A stretch of 64,000 nt of DNA from Promethearchaeota archaeon (GTDB lineage: Archaea > Asgardarchaeota > Lokiarchaeia > Sigyniarchaeales > SOKP01), in the NCBI GenBank assembly GCA_019058365.1, contig JAHPZE010000001.1, positions 186,001 through 250,000 of the forward strand, given 5' to 3'. Shown here piece after piece: positions 1 through 8,814 of this stretch; position 1 is the first letter of the stretch, and every line of letters starts with the position of its first letter. The position numbers were made by a program, and so were the translations under genes. The notes beneath the pieces were generated by a model that searched no databases, was not told where the DNA came from, and saw only the letters and a program-made list of their open reading frames with translations.

Positions 1-1056
1 TGTTTTGCCTTTAAAGTATGAATCTTCAGATAATGTTTCTCTAACTACGATCTCCCCAGTTTCTCTGATAGCTTGCTGTAAAATTCCATGTGGCTCAAAA
101 CCTTTAAGAATATTTTCTGCAATATGCGCAGCAGCATCAGATATTAATTCACAACTAAACACAATTCTCATTATTCCTGTAAGATCTCGTGGTGATTCGA
201 TTAATTTTGCTAAATCAAGAAGATCTTTTTCAAGAGCTAGATTTAAACCGTCCATTAATTCCTCCATTTCTAATACATCTTCCGAAACTTCCTCATTACT
301 GAAGAATAGCGCTGCCAGTGCCAACTCTATCATAGTTTCTGAAATATCAGTTATTAGAATATAATTTCTTTGGATTTCTTCAACTTTTTCACAAATATCT
401 GGATTACCAAGATCAAGGATTTGTTCTTTCTCCTCTTCTTCAATTTCAAAAGAAAAAGGTTCTTGATCATAACATAGTTTTTTTAATTCTATAATTGGTT
501 GAATTTCTCCCTTAACAATTAAAACATCATCTATTAATATTATATCATCTCTCTCAAAAAGCCATTTTCCTTCTCTACGAATAGCAATTAAATCGACTCC
601 ATATTTAGATCTGAAGTGTATTTCTTTCCTCGGTTGTCCGATAAATTCACACCTTTTATTAACATTTATTTTGACTATAGGTTCGGGTACATAACTAATA
701 TCTCTAAATAATTGAGTAAAATATGAGATATCATTATTGATATATACTACTCTGGCAATATCAGATAAAGCATCAGATATTTTATCGATAGAATATCCCA
801 TAACAACGATGGGTTCTAAACTTTTAGCTTCATCCAAACCTCCTGGTGATGCTTGAATAATTTGGAGATTAAGTAAGAATGTAAGTTCATGAATTCTTTG
901 TTCCATTTTATAAGTTTCATCTGCTAATTCTTTATCTCCAAATTTAATCGCACTATAAGCCAAATCTATCATTAAATCGATATTTTGTTTCATTTCTCTA
1001 ATAATCTCTTTTAGAGAGAGTGGTTTGTACTTAAATTTTTTACTAGGTTTAGTCAT
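1..1056 (-). CDS. PhoU / TrkA-C domain regulatory protein (3' end beyond window)
   Basis: I translated this gene by hand from the ATG at 1056; it stays open to the left edge, so the C-terminus is missing (352 residues visible). An N-terminal helical PhoU-like segment (about 10-105) is followed by a TrkA-C/RCK-C-like beta domain (about 115-205), which carries an 'AIRREGKW' stretch, and then a second PhoU-like helical segment (about 235-340). This domain order is known from archaeal proteins encoded beside MgtE/SLC41-type divalent cation transporters, where they are thought to sense ligand and gate transport. It lies 37 bp downstream of two such transporter halves on the same strand, so a shared operon is likely. 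The role as gating subunit is inferred from context. Confidence 0.75.
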   Translation of the reverse strand, partial: MTKPSKKFKYKPLSLKEIIREMKQNIDLMIDLAYSAIKFGDKELADETYKMEQRIHELTFLLNLQIIQASPGGLDEAKSLEPIVVMGYSIDKISDALSDIARVVYINNDISYFTQLFRDISYVPEPIVKINVNKRCEFIGQPRKEIHFRSKYGVDLIAIRREGKWLFERDDIILIDDVLIVKGEIQPIIELKKLCYDQEPFSFEIEEEEKEQILDLGNPDICEKVEEIQRNYILITDISETMIELALAALFFSNEEVSEDVLEMEELMDGLNLALEKDLLDLAKLIESPRDLTGIMRIVFSCELISDAAAHIAENILKGFEPHGILQQAIRETGEIVVRETLSEDSYFKGKT

Positions 1057-1093
1057 ATTGTTTTATTCACTCATTTTTCATATAAATTTGTTT

Positions 1094-1645
1094 TTATATA
1101 AATATTATTATAAATACGATTAAGAATAGGGGCGTCAGAAAATCAGCTAGAGATGTAACAAATGGAATTAAAAAATTATTGGGGTCTCTCCCTCGCTTAA
1201 ATAGAAAAATAGCACCAAGAAATAATGCTATAAACATAATAGAAAAAAGCAATAAAACTGTAATTGACATAATAAAAATCATTAATAATGGGTTTACAAT
1301 TCTTATTCCTGAGATAATTCCTACTAAATAGCCTAAAAATAATAGAGAAACTAAGCTCAACAATGTAGTTATGAGTAATCCATAAAAATCTTCTTTTAAT
1401 CGATCTGATATCTGAATTTTAGGCGATAATGTTCCAATATAGAGATGTGTTGTTAATCTTGATACAAGAACCGTGGACATGTCGCCAATTAATGAATTTA
1501 ATGCAGGGATTATTAGAAGCAATATAGGAATAGCAGATAAGATCTCTTTGTTTGAAGATAAAACCGAACCTGAAATCATTCCCATAAGTGAAGATAAAAT
1601 TACAATAATTATTGATTCTTTTAAGATTTTCATATAATATTTCAT
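1094..1645 (-). CDS. MgtE/SLC41-type divalent cation transporter, second half
   Basis: This is a 183-residue membrane protein with about five hydrophobic segments and almost no soluble part. It matches the membrane domain of MgtE/SLC41 magnesium channels: 'ALNSLIGDMST' near residue 47 is the pore-helix region and 'GRDPNNFLIPFVTSLADF' near 150 carries the conserved P, N and D. It lacks the bacterial N-terminal MgtE-N and CBS domains. The ATG directly follows the TAA of the upstream half with no intervening base, so the two are almost certainly co-translated. The pair would form one pseudo-symmetric transporter, like the two repeats fused in eukaryotic SLC41. Exact ion (Mg2+ or another divalent) cannot be read from sequence. 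Confidence 0.8.
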   Translation of the reverse strand: MKYYMKILKESIIIVILSSLMGMISGSVLSSNKEILSAIPILLLIIPALNSLIGDMSTVLVSRLTTHLYIGTLSPKIQISDRLKEDFYGLLITTLLSLVSLLFLGYLVGIISGIRIVNPLLMIFIMSITVLLLFSIMFIALFLGAIFLFKRGRDPNNFLIPFVTSLADFLTPLFLIVFIIIFI

Positions 1646-2200
1646 TTAAGGCACCCCCAGAATTATTATAGTTAAAAGAAAGCAAAAAACTGTAGAAAAA
1701 TCGTCAACGGCTGTCATCACAGGATTTACTACATTATTTGGAGTTAATCCTTTTTTGAAAGCTAAATAATTTAACCCTGTGGAACAAGGAATGGAAATAG
1801 AAAGTGCTAAAATGATTGAAATAATTGGAATAAGAATGAAATACCCCATTGGAAGAATAGTTAATTTGAAAAAGGCTAAATTTAAGATCATTGAGAAAAT
1901 GCCTATAAAAAATGCAGTGATAATTGAGAGGGTATATGTAGCAAGAGCATTTTCGAGCCATGATCTCCTAGATAATGTTCCAATAACTAAATCTCGAGAA
2001 GTTCTAGCTATAAAAGGACCACTTAAATTACCTCTTAGAGATAAAAGCGCAGGAATCATTAATATTAAGACTAAAAAACTATCAAAATGTATAATAAAAA
2101 GGGATAAAATAATTCCAGCTAGGAGATCGCCAATGATCGAAACAATTTCTGATGGGAAGGTTTCTTTGATAATTTTACTTTTAGAATCTTGAGACTCCAT
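1646..2200 (-). CDS. MgtE/SLC41-type divalent cation transporter, first half
   Basis: This 184-residue integral membrane protein has about five transmembrane segments after a short charged N-terminus. Family marks are 'LRGNLSGPFIARTSRD' near residues 55-70 and 'GLTPNNVVNPVMTAVDDFST' near 150-170, the latter holding the acidic pore residues. It is a paralogue of the next gene downstream, with the same architecture and similar motifs, but it is clearly diverged. It is first in a three-gene minus-strand operon (half, half, PhoU/TrkA-C regulator), with the promoter expected in the AT-rich gap above 2200. Assignment to the MgtE fold is firm; function as a heterodimeric magnesium channel is inferred. 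Confidence 0.82.
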   Translation of the reverse strand: MESQDSKSKIIKETFPSEIVSIIGDLLAGIILSLFIIHFDSFLVLILMIPALLSLRGNLSGPFIARTSRDLVIGTLSRRSWLENALATYTLSIITAFFIGIFSMILNLAFFKLTILPMGYFILIPIISIILALSISIPCSTGLNYLAFKKGLTPNNVVNPVMTAVDDFSTVFCFLLTIIILGVP

Positions 2201-2563
2201 ATGCCTTCCTCATCAGATTCGTTTGAGTTTAATTTATCTTTTTCGAACATTTTTTATACTAGTTTATGGTGAATTTCATTAAAAATTTATTAATAGTTTT
2301 CTTCTTATATTTTAATTAGAATCCATTATATTTAAAAATTTAGATACACCTAATTTATACAAATTAAAATTGAAAATCTGATTCTTTATTTCTGAATAGA
2401 ATTATCTTATAAAATATAACATAAATTTATTAAAAATCAATTGATATTTCTTTAATTATTTTAAATTTGACAAATAATTTTCTTATGTTAACTTACTTTT
2501 TTACTTTTAATAATTAATATTTTCAAAACCTAAACATTCATAGGAATCTAAAAAAATTTTATT
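2201..2563. other. Divergent intergenic region
   Basis: This is a 363-bp, very AT-rich spacer between the minus-strand cation transporter operon and the plus-strand membrane protein. It should hold both promoters. Several TATA-like A/T runs are present, too many to choose one. I see no RNA gene, repeat or coding stretch in it. Confidence 0.5.
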
Positions 2564-4285
2564 TTGGAAAAACAATTCATTATATTTGTTTCTGTAAATT
2601 TAGAGTCTTTTACAAATTTAAAGAGTAAATATTTATTGAATCTGTGGAAAACAATAGCAAAAAATGAAATTCGCATCAAGACAAGTCGATTTAGAAAATA
2701 TAGACGATTATTCTTTATTTTAATTTTTTCAATCTCATTATACTGGGGACTTTTTATTGGTCCGTTTTTCATGGATGCAATTATTCCTGAAGTTGTTAAA
2801 GAGTATTCTTATCAATTTGAAGCCCTTATTATTCAATTAATTGAATTTACCTTTATTTCGTTATTTTTGATAGCAATGATGTATCCACTCTTTGTTTTGT
2901 TTAGAAAATCTGAAGTTCTCGAAAAAGAGATTATTTTAGCGACTCCAGTTAAACCCGCTGATATTATCTTTGGAGAATTTTTAGGCCATATACCCTTCTA
3001 TTTTTTATTTGTTTTGATAATTGGTCCTTTTGGATTAACATTAATACTACAAATTAATCCAAGTATGAATATAATTCATTACCTAATTTACTACACATGT
3101 ATTTTTACACTCTATATGTTTGGGTCATTAATTGGAACATTTTTATCTAATTGGATTGAAAAGGTTTTAGGACGTAAAAAATGGAAGGATTATAGTAATT
3201 TTTTTTTACTTTTAATATCAATCTTAGTAATTACAGTCTATTATTCATTTCAATTCATGTTTAATTTCATTAAGATTCATCCAGAATTAAAAGGGATTTT
3301 TTTATTTTACCCCTCTTTTTGGTTTTCAAATATTATTTTATATTTTGTTAGTTTTCCATTGATAGAATCATATGTTCTTAACATTTGGGTTAATGTTCTA
3401 TTAGCAATTCTTATTCCTATTTCAATTTCCTATATTTTTTATAAAAAAGCTAGTTATTTTTATGATTTGAAGATTGTAGCTGAAAAAGAATCTAAAACAT
3501 ACTCTAAAGAAAATGTTTTTCACACTTTTATTAAAAAAATTACTCTCAGAGATTTTAAAGGTTTAATAATCATTCAATTCAAAACATTTTTAAGAAAGAA
3601 AGAAAATATAATGAAATTGATTTATATGATTGGAACTATAAGTGTCCTAGGGGTGCTAATTTATATTTCCTTTGAAGCTAAAGTTTTTTCAATAATAATA
3701 GAACCATTAAATATACCAATAATATTGGAAACACGATTTGACAAAAATGCGATAATATTTATACTGTCTTGGATGGGCGGTTTGATTTTTGGAATATTTA
3801 TGGGTATGTATGATTTTATTGACTCAAAAGAATTATTATATACATATAAGAAATCTCCAAAAGGAACAAAAGCACTTATTTATTCATTTATCTATGAATC
3901 ATTATATATTCTAATTTTTTATGATATTTTCTTAACAATTTTTTTCTCTTTTATATTCCAAATAGACTTTTTAATCTCGTTGTTATTTTTCCTAACATAT
4001 ATAATAAATAGTGAAATAATATTTCTTCAATCAATTGGAATTCAATGTTTTAGACCGCTGTTCGGGGAACGTCGTAAAAACTTGTTTGTTAATAATTATT
4101 TAATTTTATTTATTCAGATAATTTCTTTTTTATTATCGCTCTTTATTTTCATTTATTCTCTAGCAATAATAATAAGTCCTTATTTAGTGCTCATATTGAC
4201 TATATTTACTTATCTTGGAGTTTCAGGATCAATTGCAATTTCTACGTTATATTTTGGTATAAGAAAACTAGATTTAATAGAATGA
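2564..4285 (+). CDS. Large polytopic membrane protein, ABC-2 permease-like
   Basis: This 573-residue protein has a basic N-terminal cytoplasmic stretch, about a dozen hydrophobic segments and a soluble basic loop around residues 300-345. The layout (N-terminal 'LWKTIAKNEIRIKTSRFRKY', then paired membrane segments with a phrase like 'EKEIILATPVKPADIIFGEF') resembles the membrane subunits of ABC-2 exporters, which often carry 'LLaTPvsp' just after the second helix. No ATP-binding gene is adjacent, so a partner would have to be elsewhere. The chosen start is a TTG at 2564 without a visible ribosome-binding site; a TTG at 2636 (residue 25) is an alternative and leaves the first membrane segment intact. 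Function is not established. Confidence 0.65.
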   Translation: MEKQFIIFVSVNLESFTNLKSKYLLNLWKTIAKNEIRIKTSRFRKYRRLFFILIFSISLYWGLFIGPFFMDAIIPEVVKEYSYQFEALIIQLIEFTFISLFLIAMMYPLFVLFRKSEVLEKEIILATPVKPADIIFGEFLGHIPFYFLFVLIIGPFGLTLILQINPSMNIIHYLIYYTCIFTLYMFGSLIGTFLSNWIEKVLGRKKWKDYSNFFLLLISILVITVYYSFQFMFNFIKIHPELKGIFLFYPSFWFSNIILYFVSFPLIESYVLNIWVNVLLAILIPISISYIFYKKASYFYDLKIVAEKESKTYSKENVFHTFIKKITLRDFKGLIIIQFKTFLRKKENIMKLIYMIGTISVLGVLIYISFEAKVFSIIIEPLNIPIILETRFDKNAIIFILSWMGGLIFGIFMGMYDFIDSKELLYTYKKSPKGTKALIYSFIYESLYILIFYDIFLTIFFSFIFQIDFLISLLFFLTYIINSEIIFLQSIGIQCFRPLFGERRKNLFVNNYLILFIQIISFLLSLFIFIYSLAIIISPYLVLILTIFTYLGVSGSIAISTLYFGIRKLDLIE

Positions 4286-4297
4286 AATTTTCTAAAA

Positions 4298-4564
4298 TTA
4301 TTTCTTATAGCGCTTTATTTTTTTTATAACTCTAATAATTGTATCAAAAATTATAGGAATAGATAAAATAAAGAATCCAATTGGATTAAATATAATATAT
4401 TGAATAACTATAGTAAGGATTTCTATAGTATTAAAAGAAAATAAATGGAAAATAAAAAACATAAAAAGTGCTGATCCAAATATTATTAAAAAGAAATTTG
4501 ATTTTACGCTTGATATAAAAAGGATTATAATAAATAATAAAATAATAGATTCTGCAAATTTCAT
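4298..4564 (-). CDS. Small membrane protein, unknown
   Basis: This is an 88-residue, very hydrophobic protein with two or three transmembrane segments and a basic C-terminal tail ('RVIKKIKRYKK'). It converges on the large permease-like gene with 12 bp between stops and lies downstream of the secreted protein gene on the same strand. I recognise no family. A chance reading frame is possible given the AT-rich sequence, but the ATG start, compact length and positive-inside tail make a real small membrane protein plausible. Confidence 0.45.
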   Translation of the reverse strand: MKFAESIILLFIIILFISSVKSNFFLIIFGSALFMFFIFHLFSFNTIEILTIVIQYIIFNPIGFFILSIPIIFDTIIRVIKKIKRYKK

Positions 4565-4605
4565 ATCATAACTATTAATAATTAATATCTATTAAATTTT
4601 AAAAT

Positions 4606-4615
4606 AAAAAAAAAA
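4606..4615 (-). terminator. Oligo-T terminator of secreted protein gene
   Basis: A run of ten A on the plus strand reads as ten T just after the stop of the 568-residue secreted protein gene. Archaeal transcription commonly ends at such U-tracts without a hairpin. Confidence 0.45.
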
Positions 4616-4632
4616 TTATAATTAGTATAACA

Positions 4633-6339
4633 TTACTTATCTCGTTTTCGAATATAATAGATTATACCTATTACGGTTAATGGAAACACTACTAAAAGAG
4701 TTGCAATTTCATATCCCGGAATCTCTCCTCCTGCAGTTACCAGATTAATGCTTACTGCTACGACACCATCACTAGACAAACTAGCTTGATTAAGAAGTCC
4801 AATAGTATTCCAATTTGCCGATACTTCAATGGCTTCTGGATGTCCAGTTGTAGCAATTGTGGCTTCAGTCGTGATAGTTTCCCAATTGTAATTATTAGCA
4901 ACGATTAAACCTTGAGTAAATACAACTTGATCTAATAACGCTATTTTCTGATCTGAATATGTTGATGGATCTACAATATAACCATTAGTTGTGAAATTAA
5001 GAAGAGTCTGCATTATTATTGTCGTAGTTGAATTTGAGTCTGATAAGGAAAGAGAGCCTGATCCCGAGAATAAATCATCTAATGAAGTCCAGGTTTCCAT
5101 ATCGACACTAATAAAGAGTGTCATATCTATAGGGGTTGCTCTTTGGCCTCCTAAGGTTGATTCTATTTCTGGATTGATTTGATCTATAGCAATTTTTACC
5201 CCAATGGTTGAAGGAAACCCTCCCATTGTCTCTACCGTTGACATCAACGACTCCCACTCTGGTAAAACCATTGTTGTCCATAGAGTTTTAGCTTGTTCTA
5301 ATTCGTAATTGAGTAATTCTTGTATAGTCATAGTCATCCAATCAGTGGGAAACATACCTGTAGGCATAGATTGATTCATATAATAAAGCCCCATATCAAT
5401 TCCCCACTCAAGTATTTCTAATGCTGTTGCTCCCTCCAAAGATGGATCAATTGAAGTAAGACTATAATTCAAATAATCTGCTAAAGTATCTATATAATTT
5501 GAAATTGGCAGAGAGTCCCATCCAGAAGGAGATGTACTGTTAATCATATACCATAATCCGTCTAACATATAACTAAGATTAGCATTCCATATTTCAGATG
5601 GAATCATAAGGGGAAGGAATTCACCAATTGTATATGTATCAGCTCCAGGAGGTAACATCATATAAGCCGTTGATAATAGTTGATCCATCATTAAGTAAGT
5701 CAAAAAGCTTTCTGTCGCTGAAGGAAAAGATTCTATTAGAAGAGTCTCAAAGAATTCCTGCAAAGTCATATCATACCATCCACTAGGTAAAATACCCATT
5801 AATAATGTATCATTTAATTCACTTAGGGCAAGATTTAGCATAAAGGGAATGGGTTGATCTTCCCAACCAACAGGAAGTGTCTCATTAAGCCCATTAATCA
5901 TTGCATCGACGAAAGTAGAATAATTTAAAGATTGCCAATTATCAGGGATTTCTCCAGAAAGAAATGTTGAATTAAAGTTCGTTATAAAATGGTCAAGAGT
6001 CTCATCTAATAACTCAGAAATATTTAAAGTCTCCCATCCTGAAGGTAAAAGAGATGATAAAAGTGTATAAGAGATATTTTCCATTACTTCAGGAATTGTC
6101 ATGGTTCCAAATCCGAAAAAGTCATAATCTGATATTCTTGATTGTATTTCAGTTAATAAGCCTTCAACATTTTGGACTACATTATCAAGCCCATCAATGT
6201 TTATATTAATCCTCCATTCATATTCACTTCCTTCTTGTACACCAACATATCCATTTGACTGTGCTACTGAAAATCTTCCAAAAGGAAGAAAAAATAATGT
6301 ACATACCATAAATAAGGTCAGCAATGTAACTTTTTTCAT
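4633..6339 (-). CDS. Secreted, C-terminally anchored repeat protein
   Basis: This 568-residue protein has an N-terminal signal peptide (basic 'MKK', then a hydrophobic core ending near 'FSVAQS'). A long middle part (about residues 60-360) is built from degenerate repeats that each contain a Gly/Asp/Asn-Trp turn, as in 'LPSGWETLNISELL' and 'LPSGWYDMTLQEFF'. After a beta-rich domain (about 375-535) comes a C-terminal sorting-type tail: 'GGEIPGYEIATLL', one membrane helix, and 'YYIRKRDK'. The Pro-Gly-Tyr box plus helix plus basic end resembles archaeal C-terminal anchors of the PGF/PEF type, and I recall a similar 'Loki-CTERM' class. It is probably a cell-envelope protein; ligand and role are unknown. 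It has many N-x-S/T sequons, consistent with surface glycosylation. Confidence 0.75.
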   Translation of the reverse strand: MKKVTLLTLFMVCTLFFLPFGRFSVAQSNGYVGVQEGSEYEWRININIDGLDNVVQNVEGLLTEIQSRISDYDFFGFGTMTIPEVMENISYTLLSSLLPSGWETLNISELLDETLDHFITNFNSTFLSGEIPDNWQSLNYSTFVDAMINGLNETLPVGWEDQPIPFMLNLALSELNDTLLMGILPSGWYDMTLQEFFETLLIESFPSATESFLTYLMMDQLLSTAYMMLPPGADTYTIGEFLPLMIPSEIWNANLSYMLDGLWYMINSTSPSGWDSLPISNYIDTLADYLNYSLTSIDPSLEGATALEILEWGIDMGLYYMNQSMPTGMFPTDWMTMTIQELLNYELEQAKTLWTTMVLPEWESLMSTVETMGGFPSTIGVKIAIDQINPEIESTLGGQRATPIDMTLFISVDMETWTSLDDLFSGSGSLSLSDSNSTTTIIMQTLLNFTTNGYIVDPSTYSDQKIALLDQVVFTQGLIVANNYNWETITTEATIATTGHPEAIEVSANWNTIGLLNQASLSSDGVVAVSINLVTAGGEIPGYEIATLLVVFPLTVIGIIYYIRKRDK

Positions 6340-6521
6340 GATTTCTTCATTTTTTTTTTAAATCTTTTATTAGATTTTATAATAAATATCCTAATTCATT
6401 TATTTAAATTTATATTAATTTACTTTTGTGTGTAACAACTCTAATTAGTTTTCAATATTAGCGGGCAAGAATGCTAAAACTATAATTATTATAATAATAA
6501 TTATCCTAATTATTCATAATA

Positions 6522-7232
6522 ATGAAATTTGTTAGATATGAATCTAGACTTAAAGCAGGAGAATTGTTAGTAGAATTTATTGAAAATAGAATAAAAGTTC
6601 TTAAAGATCAGCTTTTTAATAACAAAACTCTATTTTTCTGTTTTGCCATTCCTAATGGTGGTGTACCAGTTACAGAAGGATTTTGTTCTAAATATAATTT
6701 GACTTATGACATATTAATTGTTCGAAAAATCAAAATTCCTTATAACACAGAAGCAGGTTTTGGGGCTATAACGACTGATGGAACAATATTGATTAATAAA
6801 TCTTTATTGAGTCAACTTAACTTATCAGAGAAACAAATACAAGATTCAATCAGTTTGACGAAAAATGAAATTTCCGAAAGATTGAAGCTTTACAATAAAG
6901 AATCAAGTTTAAAAAAATTTTATAGTGATCATATCAAGAATAAATATATCTTTCTTCTCGATGATGGATTAGCTTCAGGATTCACTATGTTAGCAGCAAT
7001 AAGTATGATAAAAAAATATCACCCACTTAAAATTTATGTTGCAGTACCCACAGCACCATTAAGAACAATTAATAGAATCAAAGCTGAAGTTGATGAAATT
7101 ATTTGTCCAAATATTAGAGATGTACTATGGTTTGCTGTTGCTGATGCCTATAAGAATTGGTACGATATTCCAGAAACAGAAGTATTGGAAATTATAGAAA
7201 AATCAAATAATTACATAACAGCAATAAAATGA
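6522..7232 (+). CDS. Phosphoribosyltransferase-domain protein (COG1926-like)
   Basis: This 236-residue protein has a type I phosphoribosyltransferase fold. The PRPP-binding loop is 'FLLDDGLASGFTMLAAI' near residue 144, with the paired acidic residues followed by a Gly/Ser/Thr-rich turn. 'PNGGVPVTEG' near 45 is the first loop and 'RKIKIPYNTEAGFGAI' near 68 is typical of COG1926-type predicted phosphoribosyltransferases. No substrate-specific hood motif is recognisable, so it could act on a base or, as in some relatives, on another acceptor. The gene stands alone, with the ATG close to an AT-rich upstream region. The domain is clear; the substrate is unknown. Confidence 0.8.
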   Translation: MKFVRYESRLKAGELLVEFIENRIKVLKDQLFNNKTLFFCFAIPNGGVPVTEGFCSKYNLTYDILIVRKIKIPYNTEAGFGAITTDGTILINKSLLSQLNLSEKQIQDSISLTKNEISERLKLYNKESSLKKFYSDHIKNKYIFLLDDGLASGFTMLAAISMIKKYHPLKIYVAVPTAPLRTINRIKAEVDEIICPNIRDVLWFAVADAYKNWYDIPETEVLEIIEKSNNYITAIK

Positions 7233-7278
7233 TGTAAAGAGCTATAATATTAAAAGAAAAGTAAAAAAAATATTTTAT

Positions 7279-7545
7279 TTAAGCGCTAATCAAACGGAAT
7301 AATATAGAAGCATGAGGAATAAAGAATTCATCTTTACGTTTGATGACCACAGTGTGAAAATATTCTGCCAATCCTAAAAAACCACGGATAACCGATTCAT
7401 CTTCCTCAAATCTAAAAATTACTGTTGCAATAGCAGCTCCTGTATTAAAATTAACCTTATCATACACTCTTTCGTCAATTAAGGGTATCTTTAGCTCATT
7501 AACAATTTCATAAACCCGTTTAATGAATAGTTCTCGCTTAGGCAT
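7279..7545 (-). CDS. Conserved-looking small protein, unknown
   Basis: This 88-residue soluble protein begins 'MPKRELFIKRVYEIV' from the ATG at 7545; a TTG three codons earlier (7554) is the alternative. It reads as a compact alpha/beta protein: an N-terminal helix, a beta hairpin 'GAAIATVIFRFEEDES', then 'GLAEYFHTVVIKRKDEFF' and a helical end. I recognise no family. It converges with the phosphoribosyltransferase gene. Regular secondary-structure patterning and balanced composition support a real gene. Confidence 0.55.
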   Translation of the reverse strand: MPKRELFIKRVYEIVNELKIPLIDERVYDKVNFNTGAAIATVIFRFEEDESVIRGFLGLAEYFHTVVIKRKDEFFIPHASILFRLISA

Positions 7546-7818
7546 TTTGTACAAACCTTTTTAATTAATTCCAATCTAAAAATTGAATTTTTAATAATTT
7601 TTAAACTTACTAATGAAATATGTTATATAATATTAATAGGTCTAGGTTTTTTAATAATTAACGTTTTTTTGGATTTACGTATTAATCCAATATATAGAGT
7701 CAACTAAGAATGGAATAAAAATATAAATATATATTAATATAATTAAAATATAAAGATTATAACTAGTAATTTTAATTTTAATCAAATTTTCAATGATAAT
7801 AGAGGAATTGAGTAAAAC

Positions 7819-8538
7819 GTGGTTTCAAAAGAACAGAAGAAAATTGAACGAGTTATTAATTTTATGAAAAAGGGTTTAACATCATTAGCAGACGATCTAG
7901 AGGAAACTGTTAAGGGGATAAATGACTTTATTAAATCATTAGCTAAAGCTCAGAAAGATTTGAAAGAAGTATCTGTGGTTGAAGAAGTTCAAACAATAAG
8001 CACTTCCTCTAAAAAAATAGTAGCCACCACAAGTGAGGGTGCTAAAACTGCCGCTGCTAGCACTTTATTTAGTCTTTTAAGTAGTAGTGGAGGTGCTCCC
8101 GTTGCAGCACCTGGTTCAACGCCAGTACCTACTGCAGCCTTGACACCAGGTATTCCTTCAGCTCCTGTCCCTCCTTCTGGTGGGGGACCTCCAAAAGCAC
8201 CTAGTTCTGGCCCCCCTAAAGCTCCTAGTGGAGGTCCTCCTAAACGACCTGGGTTACCACCAGCTCCAAAATTACCCCCTACTAGTGGAGGACCACCTAA
8301 GGCTCCTAGTTCAGCCCCTCAGGCACCTTCAGGAACAGGACCTCCAAAACCTCCAAGTACAGGGCCACCTTCTGCGCCCGCATTCGCAAAAAGACCTGTA
8401 GCACCTCCTGGTGGGATCACCCCTGCCGCTCCCTCTGCTCCAGCTGTTGCACCTAAGCCTGGTGGAGGGTTAGGTTCATTACGTGACGAAATGCTTGATG
8501 AATTGAATCGACTTAAGAAAATTATGAGAGGAGAATAG
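7819..8538 (+). CDS. Proline-rich protein with coiled-coil ends and three PSAP motifs
   Basis: This 239-residue protein starts at a GTG preceded by 'GAGGAATTGA'. Residues 1-60 are charged amphipathic helix, 60-90 are Ser/Thr/Ala-rich, and 92-217 form a long low-complexity Pro/Gly/Ala/Ser region with repeated 'GPPKAPS' units. The last 20 residues form a charged helix ('SLRDEMLDELNRLKKIM'). P-S-A-P occurs three times (113-116, 184-187, 205-208). In eukaryotes such regions bind profilin, SH3, EVH1 or, for P(T/S)AP, the UEV domain of Tsg101/Vps23. Asgard genomes encode actins, profilins and ESCRT-I parts, and an actin-family gene lies 1.1 kb downstream. A scaffold or adaptor role is inferred. The local codon composition is G+C-richer because of the Pro/Gly content. 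Confidence 0.75.
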   Translation: MVSKEQKKIERVINFMKKGLTSLADDLEETVKGINDFIKSLAKAQKDLKEVSVVEEVQTISTSSKKIVATTSEGAKTAAASTLFSLLSSSGGAPVAAPGSTPVPTAALTPGIPSAPVPPSGGGPPKAPSSGPPKAPSGGPPKRPGLPPAPKLPPTSGGPPKAPSSAPQAPSGTGPPKPPSTGPPSAPAFAKRPVAPPGGITPAAPSAPAVAPKPGGGLGSLRDEMLDELNRLKKIMRGE

Positions 8539-8814
8539 TCTTTTATTAATAAGAGACTATATTTTTTTCTAATAGTAATATTATACTATTTTTATGTTTT
8601 TTAAAAGAGATTTTGTTTTTAATTTAAAAAACGATTATATCCCAATTCTTTGTGGTTTCATAAATCGTAGTGGTTTTGCCTTTTATTCAGCTCTATGCTT
8701 TAATTTTTCAAGATTTTTTTCTTTTTTCTTTCATTTTTATCCATTCTTTGAATTATTCATAATAGAGATTAAATTCAATAAAGTTTTTTTAGGGTTTAGT
8801 AAAAATTATATATA

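Noticed and set aside
8180..8401. Alternative-frame ORF within the proline-rich gene
   Set aside because: It is a shadow of the Pro/Gly-rich coding sequence, without start signal or family features.
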